DNA of 64,000 nt from JALYXV01 sp963733505 (lineage in GTDB: Bacteria > Actinomycetota > Acidimicrobiia > Acidimicrobiales > Palsa-688). A program made the position numbers and the translations under genes. This document shows, in pieces, positions 14,938 through 23,464 of the stretch (position 1 is its first letter; each line of letters begins with the position of its first letter). Location: the NCBI GenBank assembly GCA_963733505.1, contig CAVTDW010000005.1, positions 62,001 to 126,000 on the forward strand. Direction: 5' to 3'. Under the pieces are notes generated by a model, which was not told the DNA's origin, searched no databases, and saw nothing but the letters and a program-made list of their open reading frames with translations.

Positions 14938-15849
14938 GTGACCCTCACCCAACTTCGGACCTTTCTCGCGGTCGCCGAGACGGTATCGGTCCGAGCGGCG
15001 GCCGAGCGGTTGGTCGTGTCGCAGCCATCGGTGTCGGCCGCGGTAGCCAGCCTCGAACGGGAGTTGGGCGTGGCCCTGGTGGCCCGCCAGGGCCGGGGCC
15101 TGCGGGTCACGCCCGCGGGCGCGGCGTTCGCGGCCCGGGTCCGCCAGAGCTTGGGGCTGCTCGATCTGGCCGTACGCAGCGCCCAGAGCCTGGAAGCCCC
15201 GGGCCAGGGGACGGTGCACGTGGTCACCGTCACCACCGCGGCCGAGCGTCTCCTGCCCCCGTTGCTGGCGGTATTCCGCCAGCAACATCCCGACGCCGGC
15301 ATCGACGTGCAGGTCGGCAACCGGACCATGGTGTGGGAAGCGCTTCGGGACCACAGCGCCGATCTGGTCATCGCGGGCCGACCACCAGTCGCGGCACCGG
15401 TCCGGGTGCTCGCCACCGCACCCAACCAGCTGGTGCTGATCGGACCGCCGATCTCGGGCCGAGAGGTCCCGGTGGCGACCCTCGCCGATCAGACCTGGCT
15501 CATGCGCGAGGCGGGCTCAGGAACGCGCGACGCGGCCGACCATCTGCTGGCCGATCTCGGCATTGCCCCGCCGACCATGATCCTCGGGTCGAACGGGGCG
15601 GTGGAGCAGGCTGCCGCGGCGGGACTCGGCATCGCGCTCATCTCGCTGGACGCGGTCGCCGATCGAATCGCCAACGGGACCATGGCCATCTGGCCCTGCC
15701 CCGGCACCCCGCTCGACCGCCCGTGGCATCTGGTGGCGCACGCCTCGGGTTCGCTGAGTCCCACCGCCATGCTGATGGCTCAGTCGATGACCGACGCGCC
15801 GGACCGCTTCGAGCTTACGGCCGAGGGCCGAGCGAGCCTTCAAGGCTGA
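14938..15849 (+). CDS. LysR family regulator, CbbR-like
   Basis: A 303-aa LysR-type regulator from GTG 14938. The winged helix is at residues 1-60 (TLTQLRTFLAVAETVSVRAA, AERLVVSQPSVSAAVASLE, ELGVALVARQGRGLRVTPAG), followed by the two-lobed periplasmic-binding-like effector domain (LPPLLAVFRQQHPDAGIDV ... GIALISLDAV). Proteins of this type in autotrophs (CbbR) activate RuBisCO and phosphoribulokinase operons in response to Calvin-cycle metabolites, and this gene lies between those two blocks. The CbbR assignment is inference from neighbourhood and general similarity. Its 3' end overlaps the convergent kinase gene by 35 bp. Confidence 0.85.
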   Translation: MTLTQLRTFLAVAETVSVRAAAERLVVSQPSVSAAVASLERELGVALVARQGRGLRVTPAGAAFAARVRQSLGLLDLAVRSAQSLEAPGQGTVHVVTVTTAAERLLPPLLAVFRQQHPDAGIDVQVGNRTMVWEALRDHSADLVIAGRPPVAAPVRVLATAPNQLVLIGPPISGREVPVATLADQTWLMREAGSGTRDAADHLLADLGIAPPTMILGSNGAVEQAAAAGLGIALISLDAVADRIANGTMAIWPCPGTPLDRPWHLVAHASGSLSPTAMLMAQSMTDAPDRFELTAEGRASLQG

Positions 15850-17143
15850 CGGACCCAGGCCCCGCAGCCGAATCGGTGGTGGCGCCCGCGTGGCGGGCCA
15901 CCGTGACGATCACCGTCGAGCCCTCGCCTCGACGGGAGCGCAGTTCCAGCTGGGCGCCAATCAGCCCCGCCCGTTCGTGCATCCCCTGGAGCCCGTAGGA
16001 CATCGAACCGACCGTTTGCGTCGGTTCGAAACCCACCCCGTCGTCGCTGATGGTCAACACGACGCGGCCGGCCCCGTCCTCTTGGAGCCCGACTCGGACG
16101 TGGTGCGCCTCGGCGTGTTTCATCACGTTCTGCAGCGCTTCTTGGGAGATGCGATAGAGCGCCGTTTCGACGTGGGTCGGGAGGGCGCAAGCTTCCAGCT
16201 CCAGCTCGATCTCGACCTCGGTGCCGAGTGAGGACGCCAGGCTGGTCAGTCCCGCAGTCAGGCCCAGATCATCCAAGATGGCCGGGCGCAGGCCGCCGAT
16301 GGCGTGGCGAGCCTCGTCCAGCGCGTCCGAGAGGAGCGCCTCGGTCGTCTCCAGCTCTGCGATGACGGCGCTCTGACCCCCCGCGGCGGGCGACTCGGCC
16401 CCGGCATCGGACGCCAGCAGCAGGGACCGGGCGGCGCGGAGGTGGTACCAGGCACTTACCAGGCGCTGGCTGATGCCGTCGTGGATGTTGGCCGCGATGC
16501 GACGACGATCCAACTCCTGCAACTCGATCGTTTGGGCCGCGAAGCGCTCCACCTCGGCCTCTCGGTTGGCCAGGCGGTCGTACAGAACGGCGTTTTCCAC
16601 GATGCCGGCCAGCACGTTGGCCACCTCGCCCAAACGAGCAACGTCGCTGGGGGAGAAATGGTCGGTGTCGCGAGAGTGCACGTTGAGCACGCCCACCACC
16701 ACGCCTCGAGGGCGCAGGAGCGGCACCGAGATCATGGAGTTGAACTCCTCACCTTTGAGGGCGGGGATGTACACATAACGGGGATCGCTCCACTTGTCCC
16801 GGACCACGGCCGGTTTGGCGTGTTGGGCCACCCAGCCGGCGACACCTTCGCCGAACGAGAGACGTATGGTGCCGGCCAGCTGGTCGAACTGTTCGGGCGT
16901 GGCCCCCATGAGGACGATCTCGTGTGCCTCGGCGTCGACCAGGTGGACGAAGCACACGTCCGCCTTGGTGGTCGCGACGACGAACTCCGCCACCCGTCGC
17001 AGCACCTGGCGCAAATTTCGTTCCTCGGTGCTCAGCTCGATGATCTGGCGGAGCAGCTCCGACCAGGCCCGCTCCGCCGCGGCCTCGTCGTTGCCGGCGG
17101 CGCTTTTTCCCCGATCGCCTTCGTCTACGCCTGGAGTGCTCAG
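15815..17143 (-). CDS. GAF-domain sensor histidine kinase (NarX/DevS-type)
   Basis: A ~442-aa cytoplasmic kinase. A GAF domain spans ~residues 30-190 (ADVCFVHLVDAEAHEIVL, FGEGVAGWVAQHAKPAVV, VPLLRPRGVVVGVLNVHS), then a HisKA_3 dimerisation domain (ELDRRRIAANIHDGISQRL, phospho-His H221), and an HATPase_c domain (ALYRISQEALQNVMKHAEA, ISDDGVGFEP, YGLQGMHERAGLIGAQ). No ATG/GTG/TTG start fits. The best candidate is a CTG at 17143 that overlaps the response-regulator stop (CTGA) and is preceded by GGGAGGGGG. It is co-transcribed with the regulator at 17140-17826 as a two-component pair. The GAF ligand (heme, redox or other) is unknown. Confidence 0.88.
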   Translation of the reverse strand: MSTPGVDEGDRGKSAAGNDEAAAERAWSELLRQIIELSTEERNLRQVLRRVAEFVVATTKADVCFVHLVDAEAHEIVLMGATPEQFDQLAGTIRLSFGEGVAGWVAQHAKPAVVRDKWSDPRYVYIPALKGEEFNSMISVPLLRPRGVVVGVLNVHSRDTDHFSPSDVARLGEVANVLAGIVENAVLYDRLANREAEVERFAAQTIELQELDRRRIAANIHDGISQRLVSAWYHLRAARSLLLASDAGAESPAAGGQSAVIAELETTEALLSDALDEARHAIGGLRPAILDDLGLTAGLTSLASSLGTEVEIELELEACALPTHVETALYRISQEALQNVMKHAEAHHVRVGLQEDGAGRVVLTISDDGVGFEPTQTVGSMSYGLQGMHERAGLIGAQLELRSRRGEGSTVIVTVARHAGATTDSAAGPGSVSLEGSLGPRP

Positions 17144-17826
17144 AGGAAGACCCCCTCCCGCAGTGCGAACGCCACTGCCTGGGTGCGGTCGGTCACGTCG
17201 AGTTTGCGGAAGATCGACCGGACGTGGGTCTTCACCGTTTCCTCGCCCAGGACCAGCCGGTGGGCAATGGCCCGGTTGGAGTTGCCGTGCACCATGAGCT
17301 CGAGCACCTCGCTTTCCCGCTGGCTCAGTCCGAGGTGCGCTCCAGGCCAGAACTCGCCTCGGTGCAGGCGGGCCGCCGACAACGCCACCCGCCCCGCCAG
17401 CGAGGCGTCGATCACGATCTCGCCGTCGAGTACCCGGCGGAGGTGGGTGAGCAACTCCTCGGCCACGACCTGCTTGGTCAAGTAGCCCGACGCTCCGGCC
17501 CGCAGCCCTTGGAACAAGTACTGCTCGTCGTCGTACACCGTGAGCAGCACCACTTTGAGGCCCGGCGCGACCCGGAGCAGCTCTTCGCACAGATCGAGCC
17601 CGCTGGTCGCCTTCATCCGCACGTCGAGCAGTGCAATGTCGGGTTGGGCGTCGACCGCCAGGCGGCGGGCCTCGGCCGGCTCAGTCGTGCTGGCCACCAC
17701 TTCGGCCAAGTCGGCGTGCGGCCGGAGCATGGCCGTCAGCCCGTCGAGCACCATCCGATGGTCGTCGACCAGCAGCAACCGGATCGGTCCGGTCCGCGGG
17801 ACCACCAGGGGGGGCTGCTCTGACAC
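17140..17826 (-). CDS. NarL/FixJ-type response regulator
   Basis: A 228-aa regulator from GTG 17826. The receiver domain (residues ~15-130) carries LLLVDDHRMV (acidic pocket), IALLDVRM with the phospho-acceptor Asp, LLTVYDDEQYL (switch Thr) and GYLTKQ (conserved Lys). A LuxR-type helix-turn-helix follows (LSQRESEVLELMVHGNSNRA, LGEETVKTHVRSIFRKLDV). It is upstream of and coupled to the GAF kinase. DevR/NarL-type pairs often respond to hypoxia or redox state, which would suit a hydrogenase/CO2-fixation locus, but the signal is not visible from sequence. Confidence 0.93.
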   Translation of the reverse strand: MSEQPPLVVPRTGPIRLLLVDDHRMVLDGLTAMLRPHADLAEVVASTTEPAEARRLAVDAQPDIALLDVRMKATSGLDLCEELLRVAPGLKVVLLTVYDDEQYLFQGLRAGASGYLTKQVVAEELLTHLRRVLDGEIVIDASLAGRVALSAARLHRGEFWPGAHLGLSQRESEVLELMVHGNSNRAIAHRLVLGEETVKTHVRSIFRKLDVTDRTQAVAFALREGVFL

Positions 17827-17884
17827 AACCCGAGAGCCTACGAGAGCGCGGGTCGCGACCGCCCCTCCGCGGTACCACGACCGC

Positions 17885-17900
17885 TCCCCCCCGAGGGGGA
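17885..17900. other. GC-rich hairpin between divergent genes
   Basis: TCCCCC-CCGA-GGGGGA forms a perfect 6-bp stem with a 4-nt loop, between the divergent response-regulator and epimerase-remnant starts. It cannot terminate either gene, so an operator or leader hairpin is the only reasonable use. It may also be chance in GC-rich DNA. Confidence 0.3.
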
Positions 17901-17934
17901 TGCCCCGTGGTTGCGCCGTCCGTACCGTTCGTTT

Positions 17935-18093
17935 ATGACTCAGTCGAGCGCTGCCATCGCGCCGTCATTGCTGACGGCGGACTTCGCCCGATTGGGTGAG
18001 CAAGCCCAGGTCATGGAGGCCGCGGGGACCGACCGGATTCACTGGGACGTCATGGACGGCGCACCGGCAGCCCCCGCTCTGTCCACCAACTGA
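17935..18093 (+). pseudogene. Truncated ribulose-phosphate 3-epimerase (rpe remnant)
   Basis: From ATG 17935 the first ~40 codons read as the N-terminus of ribulose-5-phosphate 3-epimerase: IAPSLLTADFARLGEQAQVM and then EAAGTDRIHWDVMDG, matching the family's IAPSIL-SADF, W-(I/L)-H-x-D-V-M-D-G motif. After DVMDG only 10 unrelated residues remain before the stop, whereas the enzyme is ~220 aa with its remaining active-site residues downstream. It lies 13 bp before phosphoribulokinase, as an rpe (cbbE) gene would in a Calvin-cycle operon. Most likely an internal deletion joined the 5' end of rpe to the prk ribosome site. Confidence 0.8.
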
Positions 18094-18106
18094 ACGAGGA
18101 GGCGAC

Positions 18107-19078
18107 GTGACCCACAAGCGGGTCGTGATGCGCCGAGCCGGTCCCCCGAGCGCCCACCGGCCGGTGATGATCGCCATCGCGGGTGACAGCGCGGCGGGCA
18201 AGACCACCTTGACGCGTGGGCTCCTCGCGGCCATCGGCACCGACAACATCAGTTCCATCTGCGTGGACGACTACCACCGCTATGACCGCGAGGAGCGCAA
18301 GGGCCTGCCGTTTACCCCGCTCAATCCGGCGTGCAACTACATGGGAATCATGGAGCAGCACCTCCAACTGCTGGCCATGGGCGAGCCAATCCTGAAACCG
18401 GTCTACAACCACCACACCGGGATGCTGGACCGGCCGGTGCTGTTCGAACCCCGCGACTTCGTCATCGTCGAGGGGCTCCTTCCTCTGCACAGCCGGTTGT
18501 CGCGAGCGTGTTTCGACCTGAGCGTGTACCTGGACCCACCCGAAACCACCCGCTATGCCTGGAAGATCAAGCGCGACACCCGTGACCGCGGCTATACCGA
18601 GGAACAGGTGCGTGAGGACCTGCAACGTCGGGAGCCGGAGTCGGCCGCGTTCATCCGCCCCCAGCGCACGTGGGCCGACGTGGTGGTGCGCTTCGCGCCG
18701 ATCACCGAGCGCGGCGAGGTGGAGGCGGGCTTGCTCAGTGCCACGGTGCTGCTGCGCCCGACGGCGCCGCACCCCGACCTCACCGGGATCCTCACGGCCG
18801 ACACCCGCGAGGCAATCCACTTGAAGCTGGCGCGAGACGACGACGGAAAGCCGGTCGACGCCCTCCACGTCCACGCCTACGCCTCCCGCGAGACGACCCG
18901 CCGGGTGGAGGAGGCCATCTGGACCGGCCTGGGAATCGGCCAGGACCTGCCCGACTCGCTCGGTGTGATCGAAGGCGACGTACGCAGCGAGCCGTTGGCC
19001 GTCGTCCAACTGATCTTCTTGTACCATCTGCTGCTGGCCCGTCGCAGTCAAGGTCGCGACCTCGAGGTGGCGCCGTAG
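18107..19078 (+). CDS. prk: Phosphoribulokinase
   Basis: A 323-aa kinase from GTG 18107 behind ACGAGGAGG. It shows the P-loop GDSAAGKT (residues 26-33), the CVDDYHRYDREERKG segment with the catalytic Asp and substrate-binding residues, LKPVYNHHTG, FVIVEGLLPLHS (Walker B-like) and KRDTRDRGYTEE. It phosphorylates ribulose-5-phosphate to ribulose-1,5-bisphosphate, the substrate of the RuBisCO encoded 9 kb upstream. It is adjacent to an rpe remnant and followed by aldolase, a classic Calvin-cycle arrangement. The ~320-aa length and lack of regulatory cysteines fit the bacterial class. Confidence 0.95.
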   Translation: MTHKRVVMRRAGPPSAHRPVMIAIAGDSAAGKTTLTRGLLAAIGTDNISSICVDDYHRYDREERKGLPFTPLNPACNYMGIMEQHLQLLAMGEPILKPVYNHHTGMLDRPVLFEPRDFVIVEGLLPLHSRLSRACFDLSVYLDPPETTRYAWKIKRDTRDRGYTEEQVREDLQRREPESAAFIRPQRTWADVVVRFAPITERGEVEAGLLSATVLLRPTAPHPDLTGILTADTREAIHLKLARDDDGKPVDALHVHAYASRETTRRVEEAIWTGLGIGQDLPDSLGVIEGDVRSEPLAVVQLIFLYHLLLARRSQGRDLEVAP

Positions 19079-19118
19079 AGCGTTGCGCCGGGAGGTCGTT
19101 TCGCGCGACGATCACGCG

Positions 19119-20132
19119 ATGACGACCGACCAGTTGCATGCCGTGGCCGCGGCCATGGTTGCCCCCGGCAAGGGCATCCTCGCTGCCGACGAGAGTTCAG
19201 GCACCATTTCCAAGCGCTTCGCCGCCCTCGGGATTCCCTCGACCGTCGAGCTCCGACGGCAGTACCGGGAGGCACTGCTCACCGCTCCGGGCATCGAGTC
19301 CCACATCAGCGGGGTCATCCTGTATGACGAGACGCTGCGCCAGGCGACGGCGGACGGAACCCCGTTCCCCGAGGTCCTCGCCAGCCGGGGCATCCTGCCC
19401 GGTATCAAGGTCGACACCGGCGCCAAGCCGCTGGCCTGCGCCCCGGGCGAGACCACGACCGAGGGCCTCGACGGCCTGCGTGAGCGCATCGCCGAGTACT
19501 ACGAACTGGGTGCCCGCTTCGCCAAGTGGCGCGCCGTCATCAACATCGGTGACGGCCTTCCGACCCGCAACGCGACCCACGCCAACGCCCACGGCCTGGC
19601 CCGCTACGCCGCCTTGTGCCAGGAGGGTGGTCTGGTACCCATCGTGGAGCCCGAGGTCTTGATGGAGGGCAGCCACGACCTGGCCCGGTCGAGCGAAGTC
19701 AGCCACGACACGCTGCGTGAGGTGTTCGCGCAGCTGGCGCTGGCGGGCGTCGACCTCCAGGGCATCGTCCTCAAGCCGTCCATGGTGATCCCCGGCACCA
19801 AGGGCCCGGCGGCGTCGGTGCAGGAAGTGGCGGAGGCGACGGTTCGTTGCCTGCTGGACTGTGTTCCCGCAAGCGTCCCGGGTATCGCCTTCCTCTCCGG
19901 TGGCCAGGCATCGCAGGTCGCGACCGAGCATCTGGACGCCATGAACCGGTTGGGTCCCCTGCCGTGGACCCTCACCTTCTCCTATGGGCGGGCCCTCCAG
20001 GATGACGCGCTGCGCACCTGGGGTGGCGACGCCAACAACCGGAAGGCGGCGCAGGACGTCTTGGCGCTGCGCACCAAGTGCAACTCCGAGGCCGCCCTGG
20101 GCAAGTACGACCGGGCCCTCGAGACCGTCTAG
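19119..20132 (+). CDS. Class I fructose-bisphosphate aldolase
   Basis: A 337-aa class I (Schiff-base) aldolase: GKGILAADESSGTISKRFA near the N-terminus, SGVILYDETLRQ, IKVDTGAKPL, KWRAVINIGDGLPT, VPIVEPEVLMEGSHD, QGIVLKPSMVIPG (Schiff-base Lys in LKPSM), FLSGGQ and FSYGRALQ. It condenses dihydroxyacetone phosphate with glyceraldehyde-3-phosphate (and erythrose-4-phosphate in the Calvin cycle). The ATG at 19119 is taken as start; a GGGAGG site lies ~25 bp upstream, so an in-frame TTG at 19083 cannot be excluded. Followed by a clear terminator at 20197. Confidence 0.95.
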   Translation: MTTDQLHAVAAAMVAPGKGILAADESSGTISKRFAALGIPSTVELRRQYREALLTAPGIESHISGVILYDETLRQATADGTPFPEVLASRGILPGIKVDTGAKPLACAPGETTTEGLDGLRERIAEYYELGARFAKWRAVINIGDGLPTRNATHANAHGLARYAALCQEGGLVPIVEPEVLMEGSHDLARSSEVSHDTLREVFAQLALAGVDLQGIVLKPSMVIPGTKGPAASVQEVAEATVRCLLDCVPASVPGIAFLSGGQASQVATEHLDAMNRLGPLPWTLTFSYGRALQDDALRTWGGDANNRKAAQDVLALRTKCNSEAALGKYDRALETV

Positions 20133-20196
20133 CCCGCGGCTGGCTTGGGCGGCCAACGCCCCGCCGCCGGGCCGCCGGGTGCAGCTGCCGTGATTG

Positions 20197-20222
20197 GGCG
20201 CCATGTGTTCGTGGCGCCTTTT
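20197..20222 (+). terminator. Rho-independent terminator after aldolase
   Basis: Perfect 7-bp inverted repeat GGCGCCA/TGGCGCC around an 8-nt loop, followed immediately by TTTTC. It ends the prk-fba transcript and separates it from hypF. Confidence 0.8.
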
Positions 20223-20272
20223 CATGTCAGCCGACTCCGGCGACGGCGAGCCCGCCCCGTAGGATCGCACCC

Positions 20273-22636
20273 GTGACCACTTCGACGGGTGCGACGGCAA
20301 GCGCGACCGGCGCGACGGCGAGCGGCGCAGCCGTGCGCGTGCGCATCCGGGTCCGGGGCGTCGTCCAAGGCGTCGGCTACCGGCCGTTCGTGCACCGGCT
20401 GGCCCGCGAGTGTGCCCTCGCCGGTCACGTCGGCAACGACACCGACGGCGTCTTCGTCGAAGTCGAAGGTCCCGCGGCCGCCGTCGGCGCCTTCGAAGCC
20501 CGGCTCCGGGGTGAGGCGCCCCCGCTGGCCCGGGTCGATTCGATCGAGTCCTCGGACACCGAAATCCTGGGCGAAGCGGGGTTCCGGATCGTCGAGAGCC
20601 GGGCCGACTCCGCGGTGCGCACGTTCGTCGCGCCCGATGCGGCCTTGTGCGACGACTGCCTCCGGGAGTTGTTCGACCCCGCCGACCGGCGGTACCGCTA
20701 CCCCTTCATCACCTGTACCAACTGCGGCCCCCGCTTCACCATCACCAAACGGTTGCCGTACGACCGGCCCAACACCACCATGGCCGGTTTCCCCCTCTGT
20801 GACCTGTGCGCCGCCCAGTACCACGACCCAGGTGACCGGCGTTTCCACGCCCAGCCGTTGGCGTGTGCGGCGTGCGGACCGAGGCTGTGGCTCGAGTCGC
20901 CCGACGGCCGGGTCGACGGAACCGACGCCGCCATCGCCGCCGCCCAGCGGGCCCTCGGCTCGGGCCAGGTGGTGGCGGTCAAGGGACTCGGTGGCTATCA
21001 CATCGCCTGCGACGCGGGCGACGACGCGGCCGTTGCCCTGCTGCGGAGTCGCAAGGGTCGCGCCGACAAGCCGTTTGCCGTCATGGCCCGCAACCTCGAC
21101 GTGGCCCGGCAACTGGCCGACATCGACGACGACGAGGCCCGGCTACTGCGCTCACCCCAGCAGCCGATCGTGCTCCTGCCGGTACGGGCGGCGGGATCAC
21201 GCCTGTCGCCGTTGGTGGCCCCCGACAACCCGATGATCGGGATCATGCTGCCCTACACCCCGCTGCACCATCTGCTGTTCAGCCCGGTGCCGGGGACCGG
21301 TAACCCCGAAAGCCCCCGAGGTGCTGGTCATGACCAGCGGCAACATCACCGACGAGCCCATCTGCTACGACGACGCCGACGCCCGCCAGCGGCTGGGCCG
21401 CCTGGCCGACCGCTGGCTCGTCCACGACCGGCCGATTCACGTTCCCTGCGACGATTCGGTCGTCCGGATGGTCGACGGCGAGGAACTCCCGATCCGGCGC
21501 TCCCGGGGTTACGCCCCCCTGCCGCTGCGGCTGCCCATCGAGGTCGCGTCCACCCTCGCCGTCGGCGGCGAGCTCAAGAACACCTTCTGCCTGGCCTCGG
21601 GCGCCGACGCCTGGATGAGCCAGCACATCGGCGACATGGGCAGCCCCGAAACCCTGGCGGCGTTCGAGCGCAGCGTCGGCCAGTTCCGGGAGATCTACCA
21701 GGTCGCGCCCGGGCGGCTGGCCGCCGATCTGCACCCCGGCTACCACACCCGCAACTGGGCCGAGGACCACGCCAATGCCGCCCGCCTGCCCCTCTCGCTG
21801 GTCCAGCACCACCACGCCCATGTGGCCGCGGTCATGGCCGAGCACGGTGTGGCGGCGACCGACCAGGTGCTGGGATTCGCATTCGACGGCACCGGCTACG
21901 GCCCCGACGGGGCCATCTGGGGCGGCGAAGTGCTCCTGGCCGGCTACGGCCGCTTCACCCGGGTGGCGCACCTCGGCTATGTGCCGCTGCCCGGCGGCGA
22001 CGCCACCATCAAGCGCCCCTACCGGGCGGCCCTGGCCCACCTCTGGGCGGCAGGCATCGACTGGGACGACGACTTGGCGCCGGTGCAGGCCACCGACGAG
22101 GCCGAGCGAAAGGCCCTGCGCCGCCAGCTGGAACGCGACGTGATGTGCGTGCCGACGTCGAGCATGGGCCGGCTGTTCGACGCGGTGAGCTCGCTGCTCG
22201 ACGTCCGCCACCGCGTGTCGTACGAGGCCCAGGCGGCCATCGAGCTCGAGACCCAGGCCGAAGCGCACCTGGAATCGGCCCGGACCTACCGATTCCGCGT
22301 CGTAGGCGACATCATCGACCCGGCCCGGTCCTGCGCCAGATCGTCCAGGACCTCCGGGCCGGGGCGCCGCGGGGCGCAGTGGCCGCCGGTTTCCACCTGG
22401 CGGTGGCGCGTCTGGTGGGTGACCTGGCAACCGAGATCGCGGGGCCAGCCGGTTTGACGCGTGCTGCCCTCTCCGGCGGCGTGTTCCAGAACGTGCTGCT
22501 CCTGCGCCTGGCACGAGCGGAGCTGCAGCAGCGGGGCTTCGAGGTGCTGACGCACCGAATCGTCCCGCCGAACGACGGGGGGCTGGCGCTCGGCCAAGTG
22601 GTGATTGCGGCCGCGATGGAAGTGTCGATTCCTTAG
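20273..22636 (+). pseudogene. hypF: HypF carbamoyltransferase, interrupted by two frameshifts
   Basis: From GTG 20273 (~788 codons in total) the order is that of HypF: acylphosphatase domain (VRGVVQGVGYRPFVHRLA), two zinc fingers (CDDC...CTNC and CDLC...CAAC), a YrdC-like domain (VVAVKGLGGYHIACDA, RKGRADKPFAVM) and a Kae1-like domain (HHHAHVAAVMAEH, GFAFDGTGYGPDGAIWGGE, GGVFQNVLL). The frame shifts at about 21285-21315 (TSGNITDEP resumes in another frame) and back at about 22305-22330 (before LRQIVQDL). The indels compensate. HypF makes the thiocarboxamide on HypE from carbamoyl phosphate and is needed for the CN ligands, so if real these lesions would block hydrogenase maturation. Paired indels in GC-rich DNA look more like assembly errors. 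Confidence 0.85.
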
Positions 22637-22711
22637 TCCGGACGTAGAGTGGGTGGCGCCGGCTCGAACACGCGTGCCAGTTGTCGCGGTCGGACCGTCC
22701 CGAAAGGATTC

Positions 22712-23464
22712 ATGGTGCCCAACCCACTCATGTCCGACGAGCGAGAGTTGGCGATCGACTTCGCGGCGCTCGAATCGGTTTCGGACAACTTGGCTGCCGC
22801 CGCCCTCTCCCTTGCCCGCCGCTTCGCCGCCGGCGCCACCATGTGGTGCGTCGCCCCCAGCTGGCCGGCCCACGGCCGCCATGTGGCGGTCGAGTTCGTC
22901 CACCCCGTGATCATGGGCAAGCGGGCCCTGCCCGCCATCTATGTCAACGACGACGACCTGCTCGGGGCGCTGCGGGTGCTGGTTCGCCCGGGCGATCTGG
23001 TCGTGGCCCTGGGCACTGCTGAGGATGGGAAATTGACCTCGCTGCTCCGCCGGGCCGAGGCCTGGGGGCTCACGACGTTGTGGATCGGGGCCGGCCCCCG
23101 TCCGCAGGCCAGCGCCGCAGACCACCTCCTCTGGGTCGATGGCGTCGACCCCGAAATCGCGGGCAGCGCCGGAGGCTACGTCCTGCTGTACCACTTGCTG
23201 TGGGAGCTGGTGCACGTGGTCTTCGAACATCCCGGCCTCCTCGTCGAGCCTCCGGTGTGCACCGACGAGGTGTGTATCACGTGCTCTGACGAGGGTCGCC
23301 TGGTCGAGGTCATCGAGACCCGCGACGACGACACCGCCCTGGTGCTGGCCCAGGGCCACCGGGAGCGGGTGGACATCACCCTCGTCGGCCCTCGGGAACC
23401 CGGTGACCTGTTGCTCGTCCATGCCGGTACCGCCATCACGGCGCTCGAGGAGCGTGAGCTGTGA
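22712..23464 (+). CDS. SIS-domain protein fused to a HypC-like domain
   Basis: A ~250-aa protein from ATG 22712. Residues ~1-165 are a SIS/GmhA-like sugar-phosphate isomerase fold (LARRFAAGATMWCVAPS, VRPGDLVVALGTAEDG, LLRRAEAWGLTTLWIGAG). The C-terminal ~75 residues are a HypC/HupF-type domain starting CTDEVCITCSDEGRLVEV and ending GDLLLVHAGTAITALEE. The usual HypC N-terminal MCLGIP is replaced by an internal CITCSDEG, so the functional Cys would be internal. Such fusions are known from actinobacterial hyp clusters. It follows hypF and overlaps the next SIS gene (GTGA). What the SIS domain binds in hydrogenase maturation is not established. Confidence 0.85.
   Translation: MVPNPLMSDERELAIDFAALESVSDNLAAAALSLARRFAAGATMWCVAPSWPAHGRHVAVEFVHPVIMGKRALPAIYVNDDDLLGALRVLVRPGDLVVALGTAEDGKLTSLLRRAEAWGLTTLWIGAGPRPQASAADHLLWVDGVDPEIAGSAGGYVLLYHLLWELVHVVFEHPGLLVEPPVCTDEVCITCSDEGRLVEVIETRDDDTALVLAQGHRERVDITLVGPREPGDLLLVHAGTAITALEEREL

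Noticed and set aside
14899..15354. N-terminal extension of the PAS protein on the minus strand
   Set aside because: It runs antisense through the LysR gene with low-quality composition; ATG 14898 gives a clean PAS protein.
17144..17590. Long N-terminal extension of the sensor kinase into the response regulator
   Set aside because: It is the shadow of the NarL-type gene; the domain content begins after 17143.
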